Origin: Phaffia rhodozyma
Lineage: Eukaryota > Basidiomycota > Tremellomycetes > Cystofilobasidiales > Mrakiaceae
Direction: 5' to 3'
Assembly (NCBI GenBank): GCA_014706385.1
Contig: JACGZH010000001.1
Location: 2,403,501-2,467,500, forward strand
DNA length: 64,000 nt
Part shown: positions 1 to 13,500 of the stretch, one piece after another
Layout: each line of letters starts with the position of its first letter
Position numbering within the stretch: the first letter of the stretch is position 1
The notes under the pieces: generated by a model
Told to the model about the DNA's origin: nothing
Database searches by the model: none
What the model saw: only the letters and a program-made list of their open reading frames with translations
Position numbers and translations under genes: made by a program

Positions 1-1814
1 TCTTCGGAACCCTCCCCATTCTTCTCAGCTTTTTTGATAAGTTGAAATCCTCGCTCTAGGGACGCAAATTTACCTTCTGGGTTCGAGTTTCGAAGGTAAA
101 CACGTCGGATTTCGCCCCGAGTGACAATATGACGTATACAGCGAGCAAGCATACGCTGCTGTTGTCGGCCAACCACTCCTTTATATCCCTGTAGGGAGTA
201 GATTGCAATGACTTGAATACATATAGAAATGCGGATCGAATAAGTATGAGAAGCTTACGATATCCCTAAGTAGCGTTTCTCTTCTTGCTATTCCTTGTGA
301 ATTTCTCGCTAGTACGTGAAGGATTCGATGCTGAACGACATCCAAATAGCTGAACATAGTTTGTGGAAGTTCCCCTAGTTCGTCGGCGAGAGGTTGCTGC
401 GCGCTATCGGTGTCAGCATTTTTTGGATCTGAAACGACATCTGTTGCAGAAATCAAAGAGGTGGCAGCGGCTGCAGCGGAGGCAGTCCCTCGAAGAGTTA
501 GATATTCGGCACTCTGGGTGGTGTAGCGCGAATGAAAGTGGATGGCGGTATGAGTTCCATGAGCGTAGGCTTGAAATTTTGATCTTTCAATCAAAGAACA
601 AAAGAATAAATTGTTGTAAGAGGAAGAAGTCACTCTAAAATTGGTGTCTTCGGGGTAGCAGATAAATTGGGAGAAGTTAAGCAAGCTTACATTAGATTCC
701 AGCTAAGCAAACTCTTAGTGAAATAGTGAATGGTTTTTGGGTCAAGACCCATCACATCCGTAAGAGATATAGTAGTAATTCCCTGAGTTTTCGACTGCGA
801 GATTAAAGTAAGAGCCTGATACATTTGATCTCCAAGCGCAAGTTTCTGAAAACAATCGAGACGAAGAAAACAATTGAGGATAGGACCGTTAGCAATGCAT
901 TAGATGAACGCACCGAAAATAAGCTTTTGAAGATTACATACCCCTCGATGGGTGCCTGTCATGATGAAGTATGCCTTGTCCTCAGACAGTGCTATTCTGA
1001 GCTTCGCCCCATGGTCCTTCTTCAGATCCCATAGGTCACTGGAAAAAAGCTCTTCCTCGTCCAAATCAACCAGAGCGGCGCGCACGGCTACGGGAGTATC
1101 AGACTTATCCGCTCTCGTCCGTCGATTTCTGAGAACCTTTTCCTCATTCTCATATTCTTGATCCTCTTCTTGACCCTCTTCTCTCTCATCCTCAAGCGCT
1201 CTTCGCCTCAATCCTACTGCTCGCTTCTTTCCTCTGCTGGGCAGATCTTCGGATGTCCTTTGAATTTCAACTCCATCCGGCGAAAATGACTCTTCCCGTC
1301 CAACGCGAACATCGTCCTGTTCAATCAAAACATCCCACAGATACGATAGAAAGGCTGCATCGAGTTTCTGAGGGGATTTCCCGGATGACAACGAGGGATC
1401 GTGAGAGGTGGATTTGGCCTGCTGAGTATAGTGCAGTTTAGCCAAGTCTATGATGGAATCCGGATGAATACCTAAAAACATCGGTTTTGTAACAAAATTT
1501 GTTTCAGGTTGATCACAAGGCAGTCAATCATCTATCCCGAAATCACTGGATGACATCAACCTTGGTTATTGTAGGAAAGCAAGAGAATGAAGCTGAACTG
1601 AAGCAGCCATATAAACAACACCGGCATTTAAGTCTGCTACTTCTTTAAAGTAGAACCCCAGATCATTTGCGTCTCCAACAGTCTTACATAGGCCTGATGA
1701 GAAGGCAATGCACAGCCATCTCCTGCTAAGAGAGATTCAATTGAATAAGCACGTACCAAGAGGGCCACTCATCCCTATTTCTTGGATTAGAAAATCAATC
1801 AAATCCGCAAGCAT
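1..1814 (-). CDS. TFC3: TFIIIC B-block-binding large subunit (Tfc3-like), 3' part off the window
   Basis: RNA polymerase III factor TFIIIC, large subunit, which binds the B block of tRNA promoters. Read on the minus strand, the start at 1814 opens MLADLIDFLIQEIGMSGPLG, like the usual N-terminus of this family, then a GTACGT donor. A later exon (about 1480-900) carries an acidic/basic linker. An exon near 830-720 reads LISQSKTQGITTISLTDVMG followed by LDPKTIHYFTKSLLSWNL, a typical B-block winged-helix signature. The following exon contains YAHGTHTAIHFHSRY, resembling the conserved strand after the winged helix. A further exon (about 180-1) is basic (QQQRMLARCIRHIV). Several short introns interrupt it, and exon 3 (1700-1500) is unclear to me. 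The C-terminal majority lies beyond the left edge. Its divergent neighbour is another TFIIIC subunit, which supports the call. Confidence 0.82.
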
Positions 1815-2198
1815 GGTGAATTTTGAGGTAAGGAGAAGGCCGACGACACTTCAACCTCTGAGGCAAAGCCTATTCGATCTTGATAGAATATAGACAATAC
1901 AATCTGTATCCAAGAATCTGGATTGAACGACCTCTATATTGTTGGCTGTATTTACAAAAGAAAGAAATGAGTTGTTGGACGAATAGGTGGTGGGATGGGT
2001 GGATGGATGGATAAGAGCGGAAACCGAAATTCTAAACTCTCTATTAAAGCTTACCGCTGCGTTTCAAAACTTCAACAATAGTCTTCATCAGCATCATCAC
2101 CATCGTTCTGGGATAGCTTTCTCAGGTAGACTCATGTATCCTTGATAACGCGTTTTTCTGTTCTCCGTTCAAAAACAATTCATCAAGCAAACGGTGTG
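1815..2198. promoter_or_regulatory. Shared upstream region of the two TFIIIC genes
   Basis: This 384-bp gap separates the start codons of the divergent TFIIIC large-subunit and TFIIIC90-like genes, so it must hold both promoters. An ACGCGT hexamer (MluI-cell-cycle-box type) lies at 2148-2153, close to the plus-strand start. A short GGAT-type repeat sits near 1995-2010. I see no clear TATA box. Confidence 0.5.
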
Positions 2199-5100
2199 AT
2201 GGCCTCTGCTCAACCTTCGGTCACGTATCGACTACAAGCTGCGTGTCCTTCGGATACCCCTCGATCTTTGCAAAGATCTCAAGACGGGCAATTTCTTGTA
2301 ATAGGATCTAGAGATCTTATCATAGTCGTACGCGTCTTTTCATCAGCTCTTTTGAATTGGATGCTTCGCCTGACTTGAAACCGGCTTCATAGACTCCGGA
2401 TCCTACGTTTTCGACTGGTTTATCTCTAGTTGATCAGAGGGTGCTAGATACGAAGCACAACTTCGCCTGGTCTGTAGACCGTACCTTAGATTCTGCTGCA
2501 AACAAAGCGGAAGAGGGAGGCGAATCTACCCTGCCTAGGATTCCTGAACCTCCCAGTGTGGTAAAATGCTTGATCAACAATATTTCAGTCCCTGGAGACT
2601 TTCTGTCACGTTGGGAAGAGGACGAAAGTGCAGGTAAGTCATTTGAATATTGCAGTCGCACCCGTCGTCGAGGTTCAATCGTCTTCGGTGTTCTTATGTC
2701 GTTGCTGTAGATTACAGAGTTCTCAACTTCGGTACACAAACCAGATCAAATGAGATTTCCTGGAGAATGGCTTGTTGGTCTCCCTCTGGACTTAGCTCGT
2801 TAGGAGGGTTCGTTTTCCCATTACTGTCTATACCTATCTGCTCTTACATTCTGACAAACGTCTCATCTTAATCCTTGCATGCTCAGCTGTGTTCTTGTCG
2901 GCCTGACCACGAATCTTGATGTGTTTGTATTCTCACCTCCCAAGGATCCTGTTTTAGGCTTGTGGCAACCTGTAAGTCGCGTCGTTTTAGGGCCATAGCT
3001 TGTCCTTTTGCATTTACTTACGTCGCGTCCTTTTTCAGATTGATACGCTTGTACCTAAGCTACTGGACGCGTCCGACTATCCACGAGAGGCAATTATGCA
3101 ATTAGAAACAAACATCGAAAAGCTCGATATGGAAGTTCAACGAGTACTAGACGCCCAGACGACCTGTACGGCTCTCAAACACCTTCTTCCATGAGTCTTT
3201 TGCGCAATCATGTTGATATAGATTATTATCGGATCAGGCTTGGAATGGTCTAAACAGGTCGTTTTTCCCTTGAATGCAGAGGGCAAAAGATCTTTCTTTT
3301 CCGATGGCAGTTTGCTGGCTCTGGGCCATAAAGGAGGATGTATCACTTTTTGGTTGTGCGTAATCGGTCGTTTTCCATCTATCTTCTTTTCACTAAAGCA
3401 CTTTGTTTTATCACATTGACCATGGATTTAGACATGCATTTGATGGAACACTCTCCCTTGTCCGCAAGATTCGTGTATCTAAGCAGTGGATTTCATCCCT
3501 GACGTGGAGTGAATGGTCCTCAGAGTCGCCTTATGCCAGTATGTTCGCTTTTTCCTCAACAGCCTAACTACCTGATCGGTGGACTCATTTCTTCTTGTGT
3601 GCTTCATCCTAGCTCATGCAAAACTTGCCTATACCGACCCATCGGGCTCGATTCATTATTTGCTTGTCACTCAAAATATATCAAGCACAACATCACTCTC
3701 CTTATCAATAAGCGAGCCCAAACAACTTTTCCCGCCTGACCAGAGACCAGCCTCAGCTTTAGTCTGGACGAATCGATCAAATGGTGATTCAAATAGTTCC
3801 TTACTGGCTTGGGCTAAGGTTGGATGGCTCTACGTCTGGAGCGAAAGTGTCAGAGATGGGTGGATAGGCTGGGAAGGAACGAAACGCTGGAAAACGTGTA
3901 GAGCAGGTAGATGGGCTGGAAGCACAAAACTGGGCAACTGCTGTGGTTCGTACTTCGATGCCTGCTTTTTGGAATTCGTTCTTTGCACTTGGTTGTCCAT
4001 CACTAAAATCAACGCCCGTTTGAATTTTCCTGCTCATGGATTTGCACAGGAGTCAGTCGACCGACTCCAACGTCCATTGTGTTTTCGCTCACGGATGGAT
4101 CACACCAACTCATCAGTCAACTCGATACTGCTGAGCCTATATATGATTATAGCTTGTCAGCCGAGCTCTCTCGATCTGTCCGCACGATGTTTGAAAAATC
4201 CGAAGCGTTCGGGTCTGAGACAGTCGAGGAGCTAAGAGATGTAGTTATGAGGACATCGGGTGTTTCATATCTGGGAAATGGGTTTTGGGCTTCGATCTAT
4301 TCGTCAGTCTTTCTCAGAAAAACTTTCATTGCAAGCTCTTGAGTACTAATTCGTTGATTATGTTACCTCTTCTAGCCCTTTCTACCCTTATGATATGACA
4401 TATACTATGTCTTATCGAGTCTATAATACGTTCTCGATATATCGATTACCCATCACCAATCAATTACCGGAACAAATGTTCTTCAGCGAGTTGGAGTTGC
4501 TCCTCAACAATAAACATGATAACGGTCCGTACTTTCTTCGTTCTTCAAGCATGCTCCACTTCGTGTGCTGATGTCTAGTCACTTCTTGTTTCATCCTTTG
4601 CAGCGGCTATCACTTCTCCCTCGTCTGAACTCTTGCCGTTTATCCTTCAACTCATGTCTCCTTCCGCCTCAGCACAAACGTATTACTCTCGATTGATACA
4701 TCACTTGATAAAACTTCCTTCAACATTCATGCGACCATCATCTTCTGAGAAGTATCCTCAAGACGGAGACTATATCAGGCATTGGTTCAGGGAGGGTTTG
4801 AAAGATGACCTTTGGGCAGATGAGAACATAGGAAGATTACGGTCAAAAGTAGCGCTTGCTACATTCCTGTCGGTAAGTTTGTATTCCTCGCCTCATTATG
4901 TGTTACGTTCGCTATGTTTGAGTTTTCACTCCTAGTTCGACAAGATTGTGTCATGATGAATCTCATATTGAATTTTGACTCGAAAGGTACAGTCGCAAGC
5001 CCGATCAAAAGATCCATCATCTGTCTTTCACCGACAGAAACTGGCTCGGTTGATTCTTCGAGAATCTCTACGTGTGATCCTTGAGTGGGTCGACAGAGTA

Positions 5101-6743
5101 AAGGAGTTTGTTGATTCAGGTTTGTCCTCGCGCTTCACAGCGTTCTCTTGTCTGGCAAGAAAACTATTGCTGATCTGAAACGCGAAACGTGGTAATTCCA
5201 TTAGCCGAGGACAAAGCTCTCATCAACCGATTGATCCACGCATTCTTATCGTTGTGCATACATGTGCCAACATCTTCGACTGCTCTCAATTTGTCTATAG
5301 GCCCTTCGTCTGCCGAACTCATGCATATCACTGGCTTAGCCTTCGATCTGGCCGTTTTTTTCGAAACTGATATTCAGGTCGATCTGGAAAGGCTCGAGTC
5401 AGCTATGACCGATGGAGCTATAGACAGAAGGCAGAATGTAGAACAAGAAGGACCCGAAGAGTCGGAAGAAGACCAACAGATTCGACAGGCTACTAGGAAC
5501 AGTACTCGACTCAGCGATTGTGCAGACGAGAAAGAAGTTTGTCCGGCCTGTGGAGCGAAGATATTATTCAACGATACCGAAGAGGCTATTTGTGAGCAGG
5601 GGCATGTTTGGGGTGAGCAACCTATACCTGTCTTCAGTTTCATTTCCTACGCCATATGCTGATAGCTGTGCCGTGACATATGTCCGAGTACATTCAGGTC
5701 GCTGTTCAGTCACTTTGAGACTGCTCGTCGACCCTCGAGTCCGGAGATGTATCAACTGTACCCGCCCAACACTTCTGCCACCTTCCAGATTACCATCTCG
5801 TCGAAAGAAATTACGCGTACCTACAAGGCCAAGATCACCGCTCAAAAATAAGCCCCGAGAGGAGCAAGGGCGGACGGAGTTGATAATCACTGATGGATCG
5901 CTATCTCGTCAGGAAGAAGATGGCAACGATATCACTGTCAACAGTGTTCATCAACATTCGCCTCCTAACATCTACTCATCGATTTCCTCTCCCACCCGCG
6001 CTGCTACCCTTTCTCCTTCAACTCCGAATCCAGACGCAGCCCCAATTTTCAATTCCGCTTCAGTAGATGAAGCAACTCCTGCCATTTCAACCTCTCTTGA
6101 CATCCCTATATCGATTCCTGGTCTTAGTTCGACATCTAGACAAGCCCTCCGGCCCTCGATTGGTCCTGCACATCTACCACATCTGCAGAAGTCCCCTTCG
6201 TCGATCCCACCGACATCTGAACTGACACCGCCACCTGCCTCATCACCCCCGCCACGTGTTACATATCAAGACCGGTCAAGGCAGTTGTCTTCAGAGTTGA
6301 CTCCCACGCCTGAGTCCGAAATGGACACGCAGATTCCTTCATCCCTACCCCTTGCAGTTCTCCCAGAATTCAACGTTGAAGGCTCTGTTGTGCAGGAAAT
6401 ATCCGCCAATGGTGTTTCTCACAACAGCGAGACTGGCGGTCAAAGAATGAAAAAAAGGATTGACGAAGACAGCGAAGAGGAGAACGGAAAGGAGGTCAAG
6501 GAGGAAGACGAGAATGATGAGGCCGACAACGAGCCGACTCTGACAGATCAAGAAACCGAGATGGAGCATACAAATGAATGCCAAGATAGAGAGGACTGTG
6601 ATAAGCCTCCAGATGATTTGACTGGAAATGCAAACAGGTCGAGGCCAATATCGGAGACTGATGAAGCCTGGCTGTTGGAGGAGTTGCTCAAGGCTGCAGT
6701 GTGCTGTGTGTTTTGTGGAGGTAGATACTCCCTTGCGATGTGA
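2199..6743 (+). CDS. TFIIIC90-like subunit (GTF3C4 family) with C-terminal zinc finger
   Basis: Probable TFIIIC subunit of the GTF3C4/TFIIIC90 family, acting with the divergent neighbour in Pol III promoter recognition. The N-terminal half is a WD-like delta domain: DGQFLVIGSRDLIIV near the start, ISWRMACWSPSGLSSLGG, then CVLVGLTTNLDVFVF, and later FSDGSLLALGHKGGCITFW and KQWISSLTWSEWS. Near 5535-5790 the zinc finger is clear: CPACGAKILFNDTEEAICEQ and GHVWG, then after an intron RCSVTLRLL, VRRCINCTRP. The long last exon is Ser/Pro- and acidic-rich and ends with a second Cys pair (CVFCGG) before the stop. Introns are numerous in the 5' half. I chose the ATG at 2199 (MASAQPS) because the family similarity follows directly; an in-frame upstream ATG at 2142 is possible. 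Confidence 0.85.
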
Positions 6744-6991
6744 TGATACTCCAACAACGCCCGACTGTGCCAGAGATGATTGATTTATGAACATTTGACG
6801 ATATTATCAGATATGTTATTCTCGAACACGAAGAGCAGTTGGTACAAATATGTTTCTTAAGGTTTTGTTTTAGAGGACTGTCGTCAACGCCTAAAACTTC
6901 ATGATAAGCACAAACAATGCGATCTCCATGCCACAGACTAGAGAGCTCTGTGAGATTTAACACGGCAACCCGATAGTAACAGAAAACGGGA

Positions 6992-8098
6992 TCAGGCGGA
7001 TGAACGCGATAATTTTACAGAGATGAGAAAGAATGACTTCACGGTCGAGTACACCTTGGCAGTTGAAAGAAATCTCTCAAAGCGAACAAGATACTGAGAA
7101 AAACCTTTACTCACGAATAGCAAGACCGCTCCCCCTGCAGTGACGAACGGTGCTCCAAATACTCGTTTCTGCTGATCTAGCTTCTGTCGTGTCTGTTGAG
7201 CGTTTTGCGCAGCATCACTGCTGTCTGCATCCTTGAAGAATCCTCCTCTGGACTGTCTTCCGGATAACAGAGGACGAGTGAGCGTCTGAGATGACATCCC
7301 TGGTGGAGTACCCACCGGTGTCGGTGTCCGGGATGTATCTGGGTCGGAAAATGGTTCAGGAGAAAGAACAGGGATGGCATCGGTGATAACGCTTGGTATT
7401 TGATGGGTTATAGGAGATGGCTCCTCGGTTGGTACCAAGACTTGCGATGCGTCTAGTGTCTCTCCATCATACCTGGTCATCAGACACAGTCCTTCTTCGT
7501 CAGTTCCCTTAGTCAGGCAAGATTTTCAAGAGAGATCTCGTCTCTCTTTTCCCAATAAAAGAGCCCCGTACCTGTGGGGAAACTTATCAGAAAACGACTT
7601 GTTACTCTGCCTTCCTCGATGGACTGCTACGATAATCAAGACGATCGAAAGTGTTGTATACAGCAAGCCAACTGGGCAGAAGCGCATCACATCATCCGAT
7701 GAGCGAGATTCATTTAGAAAGTGCAATCTAATAGAACGAGACGAGGTAAAGAGGACAGACTGGATAGAAATCGCCGGTCGAATACTTTTAATACGACCGC
7801 TCCATAGCCCAGGTTGACCAACGCGGTTCTGCAAGGCCGCCAAAGGAATTGAGAATCATGTAAGTTCATATACGACTAGAACTATCACTCTGACATCGGT
7901 TAAAGAAAATCAGAGACTAAGCAAGCCAGGTTGAGATATGCAGGGGATAGACCTTGTCCAAGCTCCTTCAAACGTTCTTTGACGAGCTCGTAGCTCGACC
8001 TGTTCCGCTTGATCTAACGGCATGAAGGACTCTCTTCGGTGACCTCGATAGATGACACCAGAGTCATCTGGTCGCATTCGGTGAAGAAGAGAAGCCAT
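6992..8098 (-). CDS. DUF202-domain membrane protein
   Basis: Small multi-pass membrane protein of the DUF202 family, whose molecular function is not established in fungi. Exon 1 starts at 8098 and ends with ELRARQRTFEGAWTR, a hallmark of the family. The next exon continues TALVNLGYGAVVLKVFDRRF (first membrane segment), followed by FCPVGLLYTTLSIVLIIVAV (second). A Ser/Thr/Pro-rich loop of about 90 residues comes next, then a short hydrophobic stretch (FVTAGGAVLLF) near the C-terminus. The last intron is inferred from GTGAGT close to 7110; the exact C-terminal residues depend on it. It converges on the TFIIIC90 gene (249 bp between stops) and lies downstream of the MICOS gene on the same strand. 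Confidence 0.72.
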
Positions 8099-8450
8099 CG
8101 AGACAGAAAGTTGAGAACTCGTAAGTTGGACAATTTCGCGACGGATGGATGGATATGGATAGGATGTAAGGCGGGTGTTCCCTTGTCGAGACGTAGATAT
8201 GACGTTTGATGGCGAAACATCTTTGTCTTCTTTTTTCTCCTTGATTGTCGTCTAAACACCTCATCTGTCTTTCGTCTGTACAAATGTCTGCTCTCTTGAT
8301 TTGATACAACGCCGAAAGAAGGAACTGCCATAACTATCGATATGCGAGCAAGCTAAGTTGATGTGGGACCAGATTGGAATAAAGAAAATCATAGCATCAT
8401 CCATTCTCAATACAAATATCGTCTTCGTCCAACCCAAGAAAGGGGTTCCT
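8099..8450. other. Intergenic gap, DUF202 5' side / MICOS gene 3' side
   Basis: About 350 bp between two tandem minus-strand genes. It must hold the DUF202 promoter and the MICOS-gene terminator. I see no ORF with family similarity and no strong motif. Confidence 0.4.
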
Positions 8451-10259
8451 CTAGATGAGCTTCTTGAAACCACTGGGCAACTTGGGGTGCTCCACTCCGT
8501 GCGCACGTAACGGTTCGAGAATGACCTGCTTCTCCTGCTCCGCCGCTCTTTCTGCCTGGACCTCCTCGAACTTGCCCTTGGCGGCCTGAACCTGCTCCTT
8601 CGTCTTCTCGCTCACGTCAGCCAGAGCCTCGACGGCCTCCTTTTTGAGCTGTTCGAGAGAAGCCTTGCCCTCTTCAGCCTTTGCTCGGGCGACCTCGATA
8701 CCTTCTCCAACCTTTGCTTGAGCGGTCTGAACACCCTCCTCGGCGTTGGATCGAGCATCACGAACGATTTCCTGTGCTTTAGCCCGAAGGGCGTTCGCCT
8801 GAACGTGACCCTCATGTGCGGTCTGTCGAGCAGCGGTCTCCGCTTTGGCCTCTTGCTTTTGAAGGGAAGCAAGACCCTCCTTGGCCTTCTCCTCGAGGTA
8901 AGCCAAAGTGGACGCGGCGGCCGAGTCAACCTGCTCCTGAGTCGACAAATGAGCAGGGGCCACAGGAGTGGAGGCAAAGTTGGAGCTGGTAGTAGTGATA
9001 GAGTTAGGAGTGGTCGTGGTAACAACTTGGTAAACAGGCACATCCAATACGTCAGACACCTGGGTCAACGGCGCAGAGTTTGACGGAATGGCCACCACAG
9101 CATCTCGAACGGGTGTCTTGGAAACAGTGTACACCGGGGGCTGGTAGATCTGAGATCTCTCTTCACCGATAGGGGATGAAGAAGCTGATGAATTGTTTCG
9201 AAGAGTCTGAGAGAACTGAAGTCCAGTTTTGCTATCAACAAAGTCAACACCTTGGGTGACACTGTCAGTCAGCTTCTGCTTGCCAGATATCCAGGCCTCT
9301 CGGCTTTGCTCAGTCAGACCGAATAGCTTGGCTCGAGCCTGAGAAACCTCACGATGAAGTTCAGGAGAAGTCTTGAGGGTGTATCGAGAAATTTCGGACG
9401 ATAAGTTTTCTGAAAGCTTGGGAAGGAAGACGGGCAGAGAGGCAACAAGGAGAGTTGGAGGGAGAAGAGCTCGGACAAGGATGTTTCCTACGAACAGAGA
9501 AGAGAGACGCGTTTTCTTCCTGTTATTTCGAGTGTATAGATGAGATATGCGTGATCAGGAGGTTGGAAAAAAACTGACTGTTTCGAGCAATGATGGAACC
9601 AGCGAGGGTAGACACACCCACCCAGGCAATCCCAGGAGTCAAAGGCTCGTCCTCTGGGATCGTCGCCTTTACTTTGTCTGAGAAAGAGACAGAAGAGAAG
9701 GGCAGGAAGAGTGGTCAACCATGTATTCGACTGCAAGGATGTAGAGATGCAAAGATCAGACTAACTAGCAACCCTTCGCTCAATGGCCACCCATTTAGCG
9801 ACAACCTTTTGGGATTCATCCCGGATGTTTTGAATGACTGATGTCGTAGCTTCTCTACCAACCGCAATATGAGCCTGAAGAGGAGAAAAGGTGTCGACAA
9901 GGATGATCTCTGGCTGAGGCTGAGGATATATCGGAAGCTGCATGGTTTTTTATCATAGAAGTAGTTGAATCAGTCACGTCAGTGATCTTTCTGCCATGCA
10001 GCCTTTCTCTCTTCTTGTCTCATCCACGCCCCCAATGAGAACCTGACTGTGAAAGCCTAGACGTACCTTTTCTCGCCTACGATACTCGTCCATGAGAAGT
10101 GGCTTCCGCTGCTGATTGTAGACGAAACCTCCGGTGAGAGCAAGAGTCGAGCCGACGGCTAACGGGCCAGCCTATTATAGAAAAAGTCGAGCCAGAAGAC
10201 AGATAGAAAAGTCAGAGAAAAAAGTTCAAAGCACCGAAAACCTTGTCAGCAGGAACCAT
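8451..10259 (-). CDS. MIC27: MICOS subunit MIC26/MIC27 (apolipoprotein O family) with long helical tail
   Basis: Subunit of the mitochondrial contact site and cristae organising system, in the inner membrane. Exons join as MVPADK, then AGPLAVGSTLALTGGFVYN (membrane segment), QQRKPLLMDEYRRREK, then LPIYPQPQPEIILVDTFS and LQAHIAVGREATTSVIQNIR, the family's conserved signature. VKATIPEDEPLTPGIAWVG and STLAGSIIARN give another membrane region, and ILVRALLPPTLLVASLPVFL a third. After about 200 residues comes an unusually long C-terminal extension (roughly 8450-8960), rich in Ala, Glu, Lys and Gln with amphipathic helical periodicity, such as EEGVQTAQAKVGEGIEVARA. The start is uncertain: 10259 is used here, while an ATG at 10319 followed by a very short intron is an alternative. 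Tandem with TDP1 upstream. Confidence 0.82.
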
Positions 10260-10516
10260 GAGCTGCACTGAGGCTGGATTAGCCCTTTGAGCTAACCTTG
10301 TTAAAGAGAGCAGATTGCATGGCTGAAGGTTCGCTCGATAGAAGGTTGGGAGAGTGAGATTTAGGTCGGACGGATAAACGCAGAGATGGGCCAAAGCAGA
10401 CGGAGGGGGGCGACCATCATTGGAGACTTAATATTTGAATACATAGATTTTAAAATCGTATATTTGATTAAGGATGTTTCATAGTACATTAGATTCTAGA
10501 TACAGTGTATAAACTA

Positions 10517-13500
10517 TCACATATCGGCCTCGCTTTGGATCTAGTGTTGAAACAGAAACGACAAGAACAGATGATCAGGATGAGATATGACAGAGCGAAT
10601 GCACTTGATGTTGACCACAAGAACCCACCCAGGGAATGTCAGATGGCAAGTATTTTCTCGGAGGTCTCTTCCAGGTAGCAAGCGCCGAAGCGGTCTCCTC
10701 AGCTTTCTCAAGTGGCAGAGGCTATCCGATGTTCAGAGTATCACAGCATGAATTCACAAAAATTGTTTAGTCTCAAGGACATGAAGGGATACAAAATCAG
10801 GAAAAGAATGATAACGCACAAATACTATGCCTAGTTCATAATTCATAAGCTGTGATGAAGATGTATTGAAGTCAAATCCACGTTCAACGCGCCAACAGAA
10901 TGCTATTCGATGGAAAAGCATGGAGAGTTCTCTTCAAGAGAGATGACTCACAGACATCGACGGACCGACGTCCTTTTTCATACTCAGATTTCCCCAAGCT
11001 GACTGAGTAAAGTTATGACTCCCTATAAAGCGCAATTCGTGCGCCAGAGGATGAACAAAATTTAGTGTCCCACGTCAAGAGTACTTGTGCTTCGGAATGA
11101 AGAGAGATGAACAAACCCATATACATCCAACCGCCTACCTGCCGCAAAGTCTTTCCGGTCTGTTTGATGGAGCCCACATCCTCGCCCTCATCCTCGTCCT
11201 CCGTCTCTGACTCTTCAATCACGTCTATCTTCTGCTTCACATGCCGAGATAGAGCTGCTGAAGCCGCTACGGATCGCTTATCATTCATTGAAGATGGCCT
11301 GTTCGTCGAGACAGAAGAGCTCAGCCTTTGGGGAACTTTTTCAAAAACTGCTAGCAACATCTGAATCATGATAAGATGCCGATATCAAGGAAACAGAGAA
11401 GTTTGGTCCATGTCAGCGATACATTACTAGACGATGTACAGGGTCGTGGGTATGGAGAGACGGTCGAACTTTGATGTGCATCATGACTCTTGCTCTCTTC
11501 GAATTGGCGTCATGAAACAGCGGCTGGATGCCAGGTACCCAGTTTTTCCTGGTGAAAAACATGGTCCCTCTTCAAAGTTCCAGTTCAATCACATTTGGGA
11601 AAGTAAGTGAGGCTCCCATGTCAGGTTCGGTCCTATATATATATAAACTGTGAGAGCCTACCCTCCTTGCGTGCTCATCTCGGAAGCTTTTACCGTAGCC
11701 AGAGATGCTGTATCCAGAAAAGACGAGATCCGCCGATTCACAAGTGAGTATCTTGATCAGGCGACTGACTGATGATGAAATTGAATTCCACTTACGATAT
11801 ACTTCGGAGCACGCCCGATGATTGATCACGTCGAACCGAGTATTGATATAGAGAGTGAGCGCAAATTGAGGACAGGTCTTCCATTTAGTCAATTCTCTGG
11901 TTATATACTCACTTATCTTGATAGGTGGGTATGTCTTGATTGTCGATCTAGCAACTAACCAATCTCTTGGATCCAACCCGTCCGAGAGTCTCCAAAAGTC
12001 GGTCAGCCAACCTGAATATCGTCAAAGGTGATAAAACATATGACTTCATGAGACCAGGGCTCGTTTCTACCGGAAAGTAAGATCAACAAAGGGTTCTCAC
12101 GAGGAGTAGCAGCCGCTACTGAAGACCCCTACAGTGCGAATCATGGTTCACGAAGTATAACTTGTTAGCCAGTCCATCTTGGCAACCACAACATTTTTTA
12201 GCTATTATAGACACTTACCTGTGCTTCCAAACACGGTAATTTGTATTCATCTCTTGCAATCCAGCGTTCCTCACGGATGATTTTTCCCAGTCGAGCCACT
12301 CCTGCCTTTTCGACCTCGTTCCAGCCTAGGTGTAAGATTGAGGTGGTATTGAGTCTACGAGCACAGAACAATCATAAGATGTGATATGAGATACTTGCCG
12401 GTACGAGTTCCTCGAACGGAGGCTACCAATCGAATAGTCACTTTCCCGAAGTTATACCGATGTATGTGCGACAGTTGGGTTATGGGGATTTTAAGATGCA
12501 TCTTAGACATCATATCTAACGTTTTATCAACTCCCAGGGACTAGAAAAAGATTAAATATACCTCGATGTATATGAACGGGTCACAAGATAAATTGTCGGG
12601 GACATACTTGTAGAACAAACTCCCATTGCTGGCCGAAATCGGATCGGTCTGTATCCTGGGGCGGTCCATCCGGAAGAGGCATGAAATCTTGCATCCAAAC
12701 GCCCTATGATTGCAAAAGTCTGATCTAAGTTGATTGACAGGAGAGAGCATAGGAACTACATGAGGGCTCACGTTCTCAATACTCTCCCAATCGAATCCCA
12801 TAAAATTCGCGCTAGTGATGACTGTTCTCATCCGTCCATCCTTGTAGAACAGCTAAGAGTATCGAAAATTGATAGATGATAGTTAGCACTCAAGTGTAGA
12901 AGAAAGGGTGTTGAGGGGAATGCAAACGCTGACCAGCATGAACTGTCCAAGCAGACCAGAAGGGATGAGATAGAATGAGAGCTGGGTCATTAGAGCCTGC
13001 GAATGTCATAACCATCAAGCGTTATGGTAGAATGTACGCACCTTCATATGACAGGCCCCCATAAACAATCCAAAGTTGGGTCTTGATAATCGAAGAGGTA
13101 CCGAAGAAAGAAACAAGAGAGAAAGTCAGCTGATGTCGTTCTGCCAGCTTACGACCGCTTCTTGACATCAGAAGAGGACATGAGGACCAACGTACGAGAA
13201 TGATTTTGGCAGATAAGGAAAACAACTCCAGACTCCCTCAATCAGCTGATCATAACTACTCTTCCCTGCTAACTCAACCGCTGGTGGTGGAGAGACCAAG
13301 ATGATGGGAGCTTCACTTGGGTGAGGAAAGTGATCAGGTAAAAAATTTGGGTCAAAGCAGTACGTAGACAATATACTATAGATTCAGATCGAGATGATTA
13401 GCGATATGTCTGAAGAGACATGATTGAAGGAGGTGTCAGTCTGACTAACGAGAACGCGATTTGGTTTTTCTAGATCAAAAACAGATTTTTCCATCCATAG

